Assembly: GCA_002104905.1 (NCBI GenBank)
Contig: MCFE01000040.1
Coordinates: forward strand, 62,001-126,000
Length of the DNA stretch: 64,000 nt
Direction: 5' to 3'
Origin: Basidiobolus meristosporus CBS 931.73
Taxonomy: Eukaryota; Basidiobolomycota; Basidiobolomycetes; Basidiobolales; Basidiobolaceae
The notes under the pieces are model-generated. The model was not told where the DNA came from. It saw nothing but the letters and a program-made list of their open reading frames with translations, and ran no database searches. Both the position numbers and the translations under genes were made by a program. This document shows positions 45,157 through 58,787 of the stretch, one piece after another (the first letter of the stretch is position 1; every line of letters begins with the position of its first letter).

Positions 45157-46999
45157 AGAACTGAATATTTGACCTTAAATTACATATGCTTTGGCACAGG
45201 AGAATTGGGCACATCAATCTTGATTATTTGCGCAAAATGATCAAAGACCAGCTAATTTCCACTGTGAAAATTGATCCCCCAGCTAATTTTGTGCACTTTG
45301 AAGCCTGCATAAATGGGAAACAAGCCAGATAGCTGTTCAAGAGCTCTGGGTTAATCAAGACTAAGAAAAAATTAGATCTTATTCACTCAGATCTGTGTGG
45401 ACCTATGCAAAGTTTATCCTTAGATGGGATGAAGTATTCAATCACTTTATTGATGATTATACAAGATACATGTTGATCTTCTTCATGAAGAGAAAAAAAG
45501 AAGCTCTGTCTAAGTTCAGGGAGTTGAGAGTCATGGTGGAGAGAGAGGCTGGTGAAAAAATCAAGAAAATATGCTCTGAAAATGGTGGAGAATATACCTC
45601 AAAACTCCTCATCCACTTATGCAAAGCTCATGGGATAGAGTAAGGGACTACTGTACCATACTCACCACAGCAAAATGGAGTAGCAGAATGGGCAAACAGA
45701 TCAATAATCAATATGGTAAGATCTCTGATCCATTATCAAAAATTATCCTATAAATTTTGGGTGGAATTAGTATCCATAGCTGTATACCTTAAAAATAGGC
45801 ATTATAACAAAACATGATCCCAAAAGTGTAAAATGAAAATTTTTGGGCTACTGCAACAAGAGTAAAGCATACAGACTCTACCATACCAAAGCAAAGAAGC
45901 AAATCAAGTCCAGCAATGTGTTGTTTGATGAAAATGCACAATTTTCACAAATAAAAACATCAGATTATGACAAAGATCTGATCCCAAGTCCACCAATTGT
46001 CAGAATTGAATAATAGCAAAACAATGAGAATTTTTTGACTCCAGAGGACTCCACAACCATGGTTCAGCCTAAGACAGCACCCAGGAATATCCCAGAAGTG
46101 AGCATTCCTGTATCAAATGCCTGGAGATCCAATTGGACAAGAAATAGCCCAAATTACTACATCAATGAGGGTACAAACTTAGCCTATGCCTATTCAGTCC
46201 ATATGGATGAACTGCAGACTGTAAAAGAGGCCCTAAATAGCCCTCAGACAAAGTTTTGGAGATCTGCAATGAATGAGGAATATGAGGCCCTGATGGAAAG
46301 TCAAACTTGGGACTTGGTCAAATTACCAATCAACCAAAAATCATTTGGATGCAGATAGGTCTTCAGGACAAAATACAAGGCTGATGGTCAAATTGAATGA
46401 TACAAAGCAAGACTTGTGGCCAAAGGATACTCTCAAACAAAAGCAGATTTTTGGAAACTTAAAGCAGCTGCTGATATCTGCTTAAGATACACTTATAAGG
46501 ATTTAGAACAGGATCTTGTGGGATACTCTGATACTGATTGGGGACAAAGTTTGGAAGACAGAAGATCTACCTCAGGATACACCTTTCTCTACTGCAAAGG
46601 AGAAATTTCATGGAATTCAAGAAAGCAACTACCTGCAGCACTTTGTATCACAGAGGCAGAGTATATGGCAGCCTGTGAAGCTACAAAAGAAGCAATGTGG
46701 TTAAGAAAACTCTTTACAGATTTAGACCTATGTCAAAAAACACCTATTACTTTATTCCAAGATAATCACAGATGTATACAATTAGATAGAAATCCAACTT
46801 TTCATGCTAGAACTAAGCACATAAATATTAGACATCATTTCATACATGAAGCTATAGAGAATACCTTAGTTAGCTTAGTTTACTGTCCTTCAGATGAAAG
46901 GATTGCGGACATATTTACCAAACCATCAGCTAAAGACAAATTTGAATATCTTAGGTCAAAATTAGGACTAGTCTGTATAAACACTTTGCTGAGTGGGAG
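45157..46999 (+). pseudogene. Copia copy with two internal deletions
   Basis: A short gag piece (RTEYLTLNYIC) is fused to the integrase zinc-binding part (GHINLDYLRKM-like) without the protease. Integrase core blocks (HSDLCGPM, ENGGEYTSK, SPQQNGVAE) follow with stops, and one catalytic D is changed (CSENGGE for RSDNGGE). The C-terminal linker is present. Almost the whole reverse transcriptase is missing between AKGYSQTK and ADICLRYTYK. RNase H is open for about 200 residues (ITEAEYMAACEATKEAMWL) and keeps the frame lost in the copies at 58100 and 59600. Confidence 0.88.
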
Positions 47000-47347
47000 T
47001 ATTGAAACAATTTGTAATTCCACCTAACTACTCACCTAAATTAGTCATTTAGATCATTATCTTCAAATCATAGAAAATACTGACCAAATTTCTTGTTGGA
47101 TTTACTTAGAATATTTTCACCAAAATACCAGGTACCCAGAACATGAAAATTCTCAAAGTTGTCCAAACTGCCCCATACTTTGCACACATGCACTTGGGAC
47201 CTTCCTTAATCTATTCTACATGTTTGTTATGCCAAGACCGTGTAGAAGTATAAATACTATGCTTACATTCAATCAATCATTATGTGAAAACCACATTGTC
47301 TACTAGTCCTCCTAACCACTTCCAATATGTCCAAGACTCTGACAACA
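47000..47347 (+). repeat. 3' LTR of the deleted Copia copy
   Basis: It starts TATTGAAACAATTTG after GAGTGGGAG and ends CTCTGACAACA. TATAAATACT and CAATCAATCATTATGTG blocks are recognisable. Gypsy-2 sequence begins right after it. Confidence 0.85.
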
Positions 47348-50002
47348 CATAGTAGCTCTCTAGGACCCAACAAGATTTACCCAAAGATTTGAGCCATTAT
47401 ACACTCATTGAAAGGAGACTACCAATATGGACAAGATTAAAACATTAACCTATCTACCCAGAATGAATTCTAGGCCATTACCACTTTCACATGGAGCCCC
47501 ACACTTTGATAGGAAGAATGTCAAAAGCTTCATATTTAAGTGGGAGAAGCTCTGCAAGATGTGCAGCCACTGTGAACAAGAAATGGCTGAAGACTTCTCC
47601 TACTACTGCACCAATGATATTACCACTAAGCTTCTCAGACAAGGAGACATTCTCACATACTGGGCCTTAATGAAGACCTACCTACAAGCCAAGTATGGTA
47701 GACCCCAAATATACTACATAATTGAAGATCTAAGAAACTTTGGTAGAACTGGGCTTTCTAAGCTACCATTCAAAGAGTTCACTCAACAGTATGAAGACAC
47801 AGCCAAGCCACTCCTAGAGTCCTAAGCTACAGCTGAGTTTAGCATGACACTTTACCTTGCATAAGGACTTCCCCAGGACTTGGCAGAGAAAATTGACCTA
47901 TATGCAGCCAAGGATGACAAGTCAGGCATTCTATGCTTTGCAGAGATGAAACCTGTTCTCCTAGAGGCAAAAAAGACTTTCACCTTTAGGAGACTCTTGA
48001 AGTCTAATCTGCCAGACCAGTTGACCAAGGAGCCAAGGAGTGCTGCTATTTACAATCAAAGCTTTCCTACTGACAGAATTGACCAACTTGCTTGACAGTT
48101 GCAAAAGCTAACCCTCAAGACTGATGGGTCAGCTGAAGCAACTACTGAGAGCCAAAGACCTTTACCCAAACACTGCATCTGGTGTGATTTTACTCAGCAT
48201 GCCAGAAGAGAAAGCTCAGAGCTTAGTCAATTGCTTAGAGAAGGAACTGTGCAGTTTGATACTGATGGAATGCTTGCTGACAAGGAAGGAAGAAGGATCC
48301 CTACCAGTTTCCAAAGAGGGGGATGAGAGCCCTTTTCCAGAAATCCAACTCAGCAACCAGAAAAATTACAGTTGATGCCCCTATTGGGACTCATACAGTG
48401 AGTCCAATCAGTCTTGATAATAGACAATACAAAGTTGATGCCTTTGCTACCAAAAGACAACTTTCTGTAGAACCTGTCAAACCCGTCTTCAGAAGACCAC
48501 AATTTGAAGAGCCTGAAGTTGTCATTGACAAGAGGCCTACCTTGCCACCCACCCACACACATTGAACCCATGGACACTCATATAATGCAGACAAGCCATG
48601 AAGACCACAAAAAGGATGATGACAGTACTGGGTATAAGACCTTTGACTCAGCTGCAACTGCTGTGGTTAAAGGATACATATATGAATACCATGTAGACTG
48701 CCATATTGATAGTAGTTTAGAGATTTGGATTATGCCATTAGACTTCTGGAAGACACTTAGAAGCAAGGAGCTACCACCTGTTGCTAGAGATATTGGATGG
48801 GACATGACTGATGCAAACTCAGGATCTAGTCCATGTTGTGGTGTAGTGCACAAGTTCCCTATTGAGGCACAAGGAATCAAGGTCTGGTTTCCCCACTCTA
48901 TCTGCCAGAAGGCAAACTTTGACCTTCTGCTAGGTAGGCCATGGGAGCCAGTGCTAAGGCCACAACTACCAACTATTCCAATGGGTTAGTGTGGTACACT
49001 ATACAAGGATCAAACCCAGGATTACTGTTGATCTTCTGTGGTGTAGCACCCAACAATAAGAGGAAACATACTGCCTGCCAGAAGATGCATCTTGCTTTCC
49101 AAGAAGACAAGGAGCCTGACAATATACACCCCAACATTTGGAGCTGCTCATTATGTATACAGGAGCAGACAGCCATAGTTTGAACAAAATAAAAGACAGT
49201 TGAACAGAAGATTAGACAATAACTTACACCTTTGACTGATGGATCTTGACCTGCTGATTACATCAGACCACCAGAAGAAACACCAGAAGATATACAACTT
49301 ACACCTGAAAGACTAAAGCAACTTATCATTGGTGACGGAAACCTAACACCAGAGGAGATCCTATTATTTGAAGAAACCTTGAAAAGGCATGATAAGGTCT
49401 TCTCATATAATGATCTCTACTCATGATATGACCAGATTCCTCTAGATGAGATAGCAAGAGATATGTGTGCACTCCAGACACCTTTTGTACTGTTTAGGAT
49501 GACAAGACTCAGCCAAGGGGCCACAAACTCTGTGGCTCAGTTTCAGAGATGCATGGTGAATGTGCTCTACAAGTTCATACCTTAGAAACTTGCAGTCTTT
49601 GTTATTGACATAGGCATCAAAGGACCAAAGTTCTGGGACACCACTGAAGTCATGCCTGGAGTAAGAAAGTTTGTCTATAACCCCATTCTGGACAATGATG
49701 CTATATTATGAGCCATTGAAGAAGCAGGACTCACCATCAGTGGTGAGAAGAGCAGCTTTGGTGTATCAGAGATATCTATAGTTGGACATAGATGCAACAC
49801 TTATGGTCACTTGCCTGGAGACTCCAAGACACAAAAGATATGAAACTGGCCCACTCCCACAAACCTGATCCAAGCTTGTAGCTTTGTGGCAGCTAGTGGG
49901 TTCTTTAGAATCTGAATACCAAGATTTTATGAATTGCAGAACCAATTTTGTGGCTACAAACAAGGAATTCCCCATTTATATGGGGAGAGGAACAAGAAGA
50001 TG

Positions 50003-51130
50003 TGTGATAATGGAAAGTATTCCATTACTACAATATCTCTAAACCAATATTGCACTCATTTCTTTATTTTGCTTTTTGCTATTGTAACACACAAGTGAAA
50101 GATCAAGAATTTCCAACTTTGAAGAACAAATGCTCCAGACCCTGAAAAGCAATCCACCTAAGAATACTATGTCATACAGAACACGTAGTAGCCAACACAT
50201 GTTTCAAGTTACAGCTCATTTGAAGCAGTACTCAAGGAGTTATGACCAAAAGAGTCCAACTATTATATATACTATGCCTTATTGCTAGGATTACTATGGT
50301 GACTTTGATTGCGTGTAACTTTCAAACCAGCCAATCAAATCACGTGAAATTTTCACAGGTGCTGCGCCTATGTCCGATCTGCGCCACTGCAAAATTTTAG
50401 CTTCATATCACGTGTATGGCTTGCGCAATTGCCCAAAAACTTTGATCCTTCAAAATTCTCATATAAATGACTTCCCCAGCTGAAAAATAAAGGGAGAGCC
50501 TCTCTTTCCAGAATCTCCACACTACAATTACAAGCTTAAAGGTTATAAGACTTCCCCTGCATCACTTGCACTGTTGAGTATTCTGACTTTGATCGGTACT
50601 ACATCAGTAAAGAGACTGCAAAGCTCACAAGAATCCAATCTAAGTTCTACAAGAAACTACCACTTTTCTGTTGGAAAAGTCCCCTCTAAGAAACCCCTTT
50701 ACTCTAAAGACACCCCTTTAAGAAACCCCTTTACTCTAAAGACACCCCTTTAGACACCCCTTTAGGTCTAAAGACCCCTTTAGAGACTTCTACAACACAC
50801 CCCTTTAGGTTAAAGGGGAGTTCAGAATTTGCATACTAGGAAATATTTTCTCAGAAAGGAAAGTGACTTCCAAATAAGGAAAAGTTACTATAAAAGTAAA
50901 TAAGCCCATTAGTCAACAGAAGGTCAGAACACTGCTGTAGAAGTGATAAACACTGCCTGCAGTATATTTTGAGCCCAAGATTGAGGAAATTAGTGAAAGT
51001 TATATCTTCTATTGGTATATCAAACTCCCAATAGACTATTTCAGTATTAGCATACTGGAAGTTGTTGTATATTGTTGATTAGCCTCTACATTGTAGAACA
51101 AGCCCCAAACTAATCATAATCCAACACAAC
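50003..51130 (+). repeat. Solo LTR of a third LTR family
   Basis: AGATG occurs immediately on both sides (49998-50002 and 51131-51135), a 5-bp target duplication. The unit begins TGTGATAATGG. It contains CATATAAATGAC as a TATA-like box near 50459 and AAAAATAAAGGG near 50485 as polyadenylation-type signal. It shows no coding sequence. No matching internal region is in the window. The exact right edge (CCAACACAAC) is less typical than a CA end. Confidence 0.7.
50688..50822 (+). repeat. CCCCTTTA minisatellite in the solo LTR
   Basis: Units of ACCCCTTTA alternate with CTCTAAAGAC. A 32-base unit is present twice perfectly from about 50690, followed by shorter, degenerate units. CCCTTTAG and CTAAAGG are mutually complementary, so the array can also fold. 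Confidence 0.75.
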
Positions 51131-52968
51131 AGATGCAATGCAACTACTAGAGGAGGCCCCAGTATCCCCACCAGTTCTAAGACCTCTTGACCATCAGAAC
51201 ACTGAGTGCCCACCTATACTGATGGTTGATGCATGCCCTGTAGGAGCTGCAGCACTACTGGGCCAAGATGACCAAGATGGCAACCACTATGCCTGCTGGT
51301 ATGAGAGCTGCCTTTTTTCTCCTAGAGAACAAAGATACTCTCAGATTAAGAGGGAACTACTAGGAGTTGTCAAGATGCTGAGGAGATTCAGGTCATAGCT
51401 CTACATGGCACATTTTATCCTGGAAACAGATGCCAAGCCACTTATAGTAATAATGAATAAGCCTGACATACCTGATGATGCCACTAACTAATGGATGGCA
51501 TGGTTGAAAATGTTTGACTTTGAGGTCAGACATACCCCTGGCAAGACAAATGTTGTGGCTGATGCACTATCCAGGAAAGGACCACAATTGTTTGAGGACT
51601 TGGACTGCCCACTTAGACAATGATTGATGCAGAGATACAGCAGATTGCCATCAAAGACCAAGAGCTAATTCTATGAAGTTTGATCACTCAGTATCTACAG
51701 GCACTCAAGAAGCCTAGCTGGATGGAACCTCATGAGCTCAGAAAACTAAGAAAGAAGGCTCACCACTACTATCTCAAGGATGACTTTCACTTTAAACATA
51801 TGAAGCCTGGACTTACACTAAGAAGAGTAGTCACCACTCCATAGGAGCAACTGAACATCATCACAAGTATCCACCAAGGAGAACCAGGAGGACATAGAGA
51901 ACAAGAAGCCACCAACAATACCACAGCTCAGAGGTATTACTGGGAAAACATGTACATTGATATGCAACACTTTGTTGAGTCATGTGTAGCCTGCCAGAAG
52001 AGATCCACTAAACATTATGAAGAACCACTGCATCCTACTTACACAATCTGTCTATGGCTAAAGGTTTGTATTGACCTTATCCACATGTTAACAGCTGGAT
52101 CAAAGAAGTACCTGATTGTTGCTAGAGATGACCTTGGTGGATGGGCAGAAGCTTTGCCCAACAACAAGAGCCACACCATATGGCAATTTATACTAGAAGA
52201 CATTATCTGCAGATTTGGCTGCATAAAACAGTTTATTGCTGATAGAGGAGAGATGATATCCCAAACTATTCAGGAGTTATGCTCAAAGTACAAGATACAC
52301 ATTACTTTTACTACAGCTTACCATCCTCAAGTCAATGGAATGGTAGAGAGAGGACATGGACCACTGGTGAACTCTCTAGTCAAGACTTGCAAGAATAATA
52401 CAGCACTGTGGCCACAGCAATTGCATCTTGCACGCTGCGCAGATAGGATTACTACTAAGAGAACAACTGGATTATTGCCATTTAAGCTACTCTATGGATA
52501 AGACTGCATACTACCAGTTGAGTTAGACACAGCCACTTAGAACTCATTGGTTTAGAGATCTAATATGCACACTGAAGACCTCCTAACCACTTGTGTACAG
52601 CTACATGATCACTATGACTTAAATATTAACTGAGCTGCTGAACAACTTAAGGATACATGGCTGAAGAACAAAGTACCCTTTGACAGGTCACATTCAACAA
52701 GACCAAAGTGACTGTCACTTGGAGACCCAATATTACTCTATGATTCCACCTTGGACAAACAATGGAGTTGGCGGTTTGAAAACAAATGGACTGGCCCCTA
52801 CCTCATTTCCAAAGTGACTGGAAATGGAAGTTATTATATATGTGAGCTTGACAACACCCAGCTGAGAGCACCAGTTGCAGATAACCAACTCAAGTTATTC
52901 AAGCACAGGAATTTTGCACATCTAGGTTGGTTTGCTTTGACCCAAGCTCAAAGCTGAGAGGGGGTAAA

Positions 52969-54143
52969 TGCAGTGGGGTTACAGTGACACCCACTGACAG
53001 ATGTGCTCATTCCCATATTTTCTACTTCCCTATTTGTCTACTACCTTTATGTTAGTTTCATCTTATTTATCTTGCTTGATCAGTACTATTCCATAGGCTG
53101 GCTGACTATCACACCTGCTTACCTTATTGCATAAGTTAACCCTCACTTTATGTAAGATTACTTGATGTAAGTACTTCTATATTAGGCAGGTACCCATGCT
53201 GGTACCCATAACACATGACCAAACCGCGTCACCATCCCTACCATTTCATACCATATATGGTATCCCTAGGTTACACAGGTCTCAGAATACTGATCCCTCA
53301 TTGGTTGGGTATGTGTGTCTCATTGAACCTTCCAGCACTTATGTAGAACATTCTTAGCTCATTCTGGTGTCATTAATATTTCAATTTACCACCGGAACCT
53401 TCTGCAACACTATGATCAGTAATCACTATGCCAGTGAGAAAAGTATACAAGGGGGGGCAATCCCTTTACAATGAATCATTGTCCCTTTTATCAATATACC
53501 AACTTGTTAATTAGTGTGATCACTGCTATCTGCTGCTACCTGAAATTCCAATCCCAGACCACAGGACACCCCTCAACAATAAATCATCATCTCTTTTATC
53601 AATATACCGACTTGTTGATTAGTGTGATTACTGCTACCTGCTGATACCCAAACTTCCAACCCTAGACCACAGGACACTCCCAGGAAACTGTGCTGACAGC
53701 CAACTGACCTTAGAGGCACTACTTGTGAGGAATACTCAGAGTAAGTAACTTTTTTATACTTGATTTTTTCCCAAGTTTGTTCTTGTACAGGCAAAGATAC
53801 TTTTCTGTCTTTGTAACTATAGACCACAACTGTATTCTTGTCAAGTCCCTGCTGGTGTAGTTTACAGTTGTTTTGACTTTGGAAGCTTTAGTACATTGTC
53901 ATCTCAAAGGATGCTGAACTCAGCACATACTTTTGTTAAGATGCCAACTAAGTAGGATGTTGTAGCTCAATAGTTTCCCCTTGACTAGCTTGTGGCTTTA
54001 TTACCCATCACATCAGATTAGAGACAGAACCCAAGTATTCCTAGCAAGCCTTTGCCAGCTGTTATTGCACCCAGTGAACAGTCAACATATATAATACTTG
54101 AGAAGTGTTGGACATATCTCTCCCTTAGACTTATACACCACCA
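52969..54143 (+). repeat. 3' LTR of Gypsy-2, with internal duplication
   Basis: It follows the purine tract GAGAGGGGGTAAA and begins TGCAGTGGGGTTACAG. It matches 37715-38785 but contains about 105 bases twice (around 53455-53570 and 53571-53680), the second copy being closer to the 37715 LTR than to the first. Heat-shock-type GGAACCTTCTGCAAC lies at 53394-53408 and the candidate intron at 53741-53790. Confidence 0.82.
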
Positions 54144-55095
54144 TCCCATGGGACCAAGTTATTTTTCATAGGGGGGCACACTGTCAATCAGCCTTTATGG
54201 GATGTAGGCCGGCTTGTTGCACTGAATGTCAAACAAAGCTGTAGTCTAACCGTTCTTCTGCTACTGTCAACAGTGGGGCTTATTACTGATAACCAAGTTC
54301 TATGTAGGGCATTTCAAGCTCAATGTGCACTTTGAGATATTGGAAAAATTTGAAAGAATTGCCAAGATATTACAGAGTACAAGCCAATTTCTACACTATT
54401 GAATACAGAACTCATACAAACAAGAACCAGAGCTTAACTATAAGGGGGACTAGAATCCAGCAGGGAGAAGTAATATATTGGCTAAGTACCAAAAAGTACT
54501 TGATGGATATTCAAGAGGTATTCATGGCAAAAGTGGTGGCAACCAAGAATATGTTTGCAAGATATATATGTAAGCAGCATTACAAGGTAAATGGAAACTT
54601 TGCAAGTATCACACTGAAAAGCTGTAAAGTTGAGGCAATAGAAGTGTGATAAATACAGAATGTGTGTGTGTATGTGGAGGTTAGTAAGCAGGACCCCTAT
54701 GAAAAATTATTGTGATGATCCCATCAAAAGGCGGTTACAGATTCTAGGTCCTCTAACAAAGAGGTGCTGATTCTATCAGGACACAATGCAAAGATTGTCA
54801 AAAAACAATTGCACCCCAGATATCATTAAAAATTTTGTCAAAATTATTCATCACAACAATACAAAAGTGGCTGTTGATTGGATGTCTGCCAATTTTCTCA
54901 CTTTCTGATCCCAGACACTCTATCACTTCCTACATATGTGTGCATCAATTGGCTATTTCCTCTTTTTCACATTCCTTACTCCCTGACCCAACCATTTCTC
55001 TTATTTTTAGCCACTTATTTTTATCACTTCCAGGTCCTTCACTGCTACTTTGACTGAGTGCTTCTTGAGTAAAAGTACACTTTTTCTATTTATAT
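54144..55095 (+). repeat. Family X, copy 4
   Basis: It follows blocks shared with 13060-13155, then an open frame (RVQANFYTIEYRTHTNK, RGTRIQQGEVIYWL, QEVFMAKVVATKNMF, GNFASITLKS). It then continues into the segment shared with 14470-14770, and the GAGTGCTTCTTG block shared with 7195 and 12064. It switches to Copia sequence at about 55096. Confidence 0.5.
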
Positions 55096-58000
55096 TGACT
55101 CTGAAGCATCTCAATACTTTAAACACCAAAAAGAACTTTTTACCCAATATCAAGAAACTCCAATCAAGAAGGTTTGCATGGGTGACAATAGAACACTTGA
55201 TGCAGTGGGAGATGGAACTATCAAAGTAAGCCTTAGAAGCAGTGAAGGAAGCCATACATTGACCTTTAAAGAAGTACTCTATATACCAGAAATAGCCAAG
55301 AACCTACTATCTGTAAGCAAGGCCACTGCAGAAGGACTTATTTTCAGCTTTGACAATTCTGGATGCAAGATCACTGATCAAAATGGTGCCCATATTGCTT
55401 TGGGTATCAGAGATTGGAATCTATACAAGTTGACTTATATTCCATCATATTTGGAAGCCAATAAAAGTAACATAAATGAAGAAACACCAATCCTTGGCAC
55501 AGGAGATTTGGGCATATCAATCTTGATTATTTGTGCAAAATGATTAAAGATCAGCTGATTTCCAGAGTAAAAATTGATCCCCCAGCTAATTTGGAGCACT
55601 TTGAAGCCTGCGTATATGGGAAATAAGCCAGATAACTGTTCAAGAGCTCTGGGTTAATCAAGACTAAGAAAAAATTAGACCTTGTTCACTCAGATCTGTG
55701 TGGACCTATGCAAAGTTTATCCTCAGGAGGGATGAAGTATTCAATCACTTTTATTGATAATTATGCAAGCTACACATGGGTTTACTTCATGGAGAAAAAG
55801 GAAGAAGCTCTGTCTAAGCTCAGGGAGTTGAAAGCCATGGTGGAGAGAGAAACTGGTGAAAAAATCAAGAAAATACGCTCTGACAATGGTGGAGAATATA
55901 CCTCAAAACTCTTCATCCACTTCTGCAAAATTCATGGGATAAATCAAGAGACTACTGACCATACTCCCACAGCAAAATGGAGTAGCAGAACATGCTAACA
56001 GATCAATAGTTGATATGGCAAGATCTATGATCCATGATCAAAAATTATCCTATGTTTTTTGGGTGGAATTGGTATCCACAGCTGTGTGCATTAAAAATAG
56101 GAGTCATCACAGAACACTTTGTGATTCTACTCCATTTGAAGCATGGTTTGGGTACAGACCAAGTGCAGAACATCTAAGAATATTTGGGTCTACAGCATTT
56201 GCCAAGAAACTGCCCAGAAATCAGTCAAAATTTGAGCCAAAAAGTGCAAGATGCATATTTTTGGGTTACTGCAATGAGAGTAAAGCATGGAGACTCTACA
56301 ATACTAATGTAAAGAAGCTAATCAAGTCCAGGGATGTGTTGCTTGAGTAAAGCTCAAAATCTTCACAAAAAATGATATCAGATGGTGTCAAAAATCTGAT
56401 CCCAAGTCCACCAATTGTCAGGATTGAATCAGAGCAAAACAATGAAAATTTTTTCACTCCAGAGGACTTTACAACCATGGTACAGCCTGAAGCAGTGCCC
56501 AGGAATATCCCAGAAGTGAGCATTCCTGTATCAAATGCCTGGAGATCCAATTAGACAAGAAACAGCCCAAATTACTACATCAATGAGGGTACAAACTTAG
56601 CCTATGCCTATTCAGTCCATATGGATGAACTGCAGACTGTAAAAGAGGCCCTAAATAGCCCTCAGACAAAGTTTTGGAGATCTGCAATGACTGAGGAATA
56701 TCAGGCACTGATGGAAAATCAAACTTGGGACTTAGTCAAATTACCAATCAACCAAAAATCATTTGGATGCAGATAGATCTTCAAGACAAAATACAAGTCT
56801 GATGGTACAATTGAAAGATACAAAGCAAGACTTGTGGCCAAAGGATACTCTCAAACATAAGGGCCTGACTATACTGAGACCTTTGTGCTGGTAGCCAAGT
56901 TTAATTCCATTGGATTAATATTGGCTATTGCAGCCAAATATAAGTTTTTTATTCCTCAAATGGATGTAAAATGCTTTTTTGATCAAAGAACTTGATGAGG
57001 ATGTGTATATGGACCAGCCTGATGGGTTTGCTGACCAAGATAACACCCATTTGGTCAGCAAGCTTAAAAAGTCTCAATATGGTCTTAAACAATCACCAAG
57101 AGCCTGGAATTCAAGATAGATTTGTATTTGGAATCTTTGAGTTTCAAAAGGAGTAATGCTGACTATAGTATATACTATAAGCCAGATAGAGCAAATCCAG
57201 TTCTATTAGCACTATATGTTGATGATCTTATTATTGTTGTAAGAGTCTTGGAGATATTGGAAGTGATTGGGAGAACAAGTAGATTATGTGGCTTTCACTT
57301 AATGATGTATTGAATGTAAAAGTAGTATTTATACTTTTACCTGGTCTTGGCATTACAAACATGTAGAATAGGTTAAGGAAGGTCCCAAGAACATGTGTGC
57401 AAAGTTTGGGGCTGTTTGGACAACTTTGAGAATTTTCATGTTCCGGGTACCAGGTATTTTGGTGAAAATATTCTAAGTAAGTCCCGACAAGGAATTTGGT
57501 CAGTATTCTCTAGGATTTGAAGGTGATGATCTAAGTGACTAAGTTAGGTGAATATTTAGGTAGAAATACAAATTTTTACAACAATTATAGCCACCAATAA
57601 CCTAGAAACATTGGAAGAGACTAAGTCCAGCCTATCTAAGGAGTCCATGATGCCCAATCTAGGAGAACTCAGTTACTACTTAGAGATTATGTTCTCTATA
57701 GACCAAAGTACCCAGACTATCACCCTAAGCCAATCCATGCATATTCAAGATATACTCAAGAAGTACCAAATGGAAGACTGTAAACCAGCAACTACCCCAA
57801 TGGAAACAAACCTTAACTTGGTCAAAACTGAACCAAATCAAGAGAGCTTAGTGCCATCAGAAAGCCCTGACTTTCCTTATCAATCTATGGTTGGCAGCTG
57901 GATGCATATCATGCTTGGAACATGTCCAGATATATCATATTCAGTGAGAGTTGTCAGCCAACATAAACAGAACTATGGATCTGATCATATTACAGCAGTT

Positions 58001-58559
58001 AAGCAGACTCTAAGATACCTAAAAGGAACTGCTGATATCTGCTTAAGATACACTTATAAGGATTCAGAACAGGACCTTGTGGATACTCTGATGCTGATTA
58101 GGGACAAAATGTGGAAGACAGAAGATCCACCACAGGAAGCACCTTTCTTTACTATCAAGGAGCAATTTCATGGAATTCAAGAAAGCAACCAACCGTAGGA
58201 CTTTCTACTACAGAGGCAGAGTATATGGCAGCCTGTGAAGCTACAAAAGAAGCAATGTGGTTAAGAAAGCTTTTTACAGATTCAGGCCTATGTCAAAAAA
58301 TGCCTATTACTTTATTTCAAGATAATCAAAGATGCATACAGTTAGGTAGAAATCCAACTTTTGATGCTAGAACTAAGTACATAGATATCAGACATCATTT
58401 AATATGTGAAGCTATAGAGAATACCTTAGTTAGCTTAGTTTACTGTCCTTTAGATGAAATGATTACAGACATATTTACAAAACCATTACCTGGAGACAAG
58501 TTTGAATATCTTAGGTCAAAATTAGGACTGATCAGTATCAACATTTAGCTTAGTGGGAG
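55096..58559 (+). pseudogene. 5'-truncated Copia copy
   Basis: It starts inside the protease (IDSEASQYF for IDSGASQHF) and continues through integrase (HSDLCGPM, RSDNGGEYTSK), the linker (FGYRPSAEHLRIFG), reverse transcriptase (LYVDDLII) and RNase H (STTEAEYMAACEATKEAMWL) to FTKPLPGDKFEYLRSKLG. A minus-strand solo Copia LTR cuts it right after the YVDD box at 57235. Stops and frameshifts are frequent, including a lost G in CTTGTGGATACTC near 58080, also seen in the neighbouring minus-strand copy. Confidence 0.9.
57235..57583 (-). repeat. Solo Copia LTR with perfect target duplication
   Basis: It is 349 bases, TGTTGTAAGAG to TTTTTACAACA on the plus strand, flanked by ATTAT at 57230-57234 and 57584-57588. 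It establishes the LTR borders and the 5-bp duplication for the family. Confidence 0.95.
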
Positions 58560-58787
58560 TGTTGTGAGAATTTGTAATTCCACCTAAATATTCACCTAAC
58601 TTAGGCACTTGGATCATTACCTTCAAATCCTAGAGAATACTGATCAAATTCCTTGCTGGGATTTACTTAGAATATTTTCACCCAGATACCAAGTACCCAG
58701 AACATGAAAATTCTCAAAGTTGTCCAAACAGCCCACAACTTGGCACAAATGCTCTTGTGACCTTCCTTAACTTATTCTACATGTTTG

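Larger units (their letters stand above)
47348..52968 (+). pseudogene. Gypsy-2 gag-pol, decayed
   Basis: Gag starts near 47427 (PHFDRKNVKSFIFKWEKLCK) and ends with a worn zinc knuckle CIWCDFTQHARRESSE and RRIPTSFQRGG. Protease-region text gives FDLLLGRPWE near 48917. Reverse transcriptase (49440-49960) has YDQIPLDEIARDM, TRLSQGATNSVAQFQR and FVIDIGIKGP, where family members usually read FLDDIGVKGP, so one catalytic D is lost. A solo LTR of another family interrupts at 50003-51130. RNase H follows (MVDACPVGAAALLG, VADALSRKG). Integrase has CVACQ, then D in KVCIDLIHM, D in IADRGEM and E in NGMVERGH. The element type is one I associate with basidiomycetes. The 5' LTR is missing, replaced by the Copia copy. 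Confidence 0.85.
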
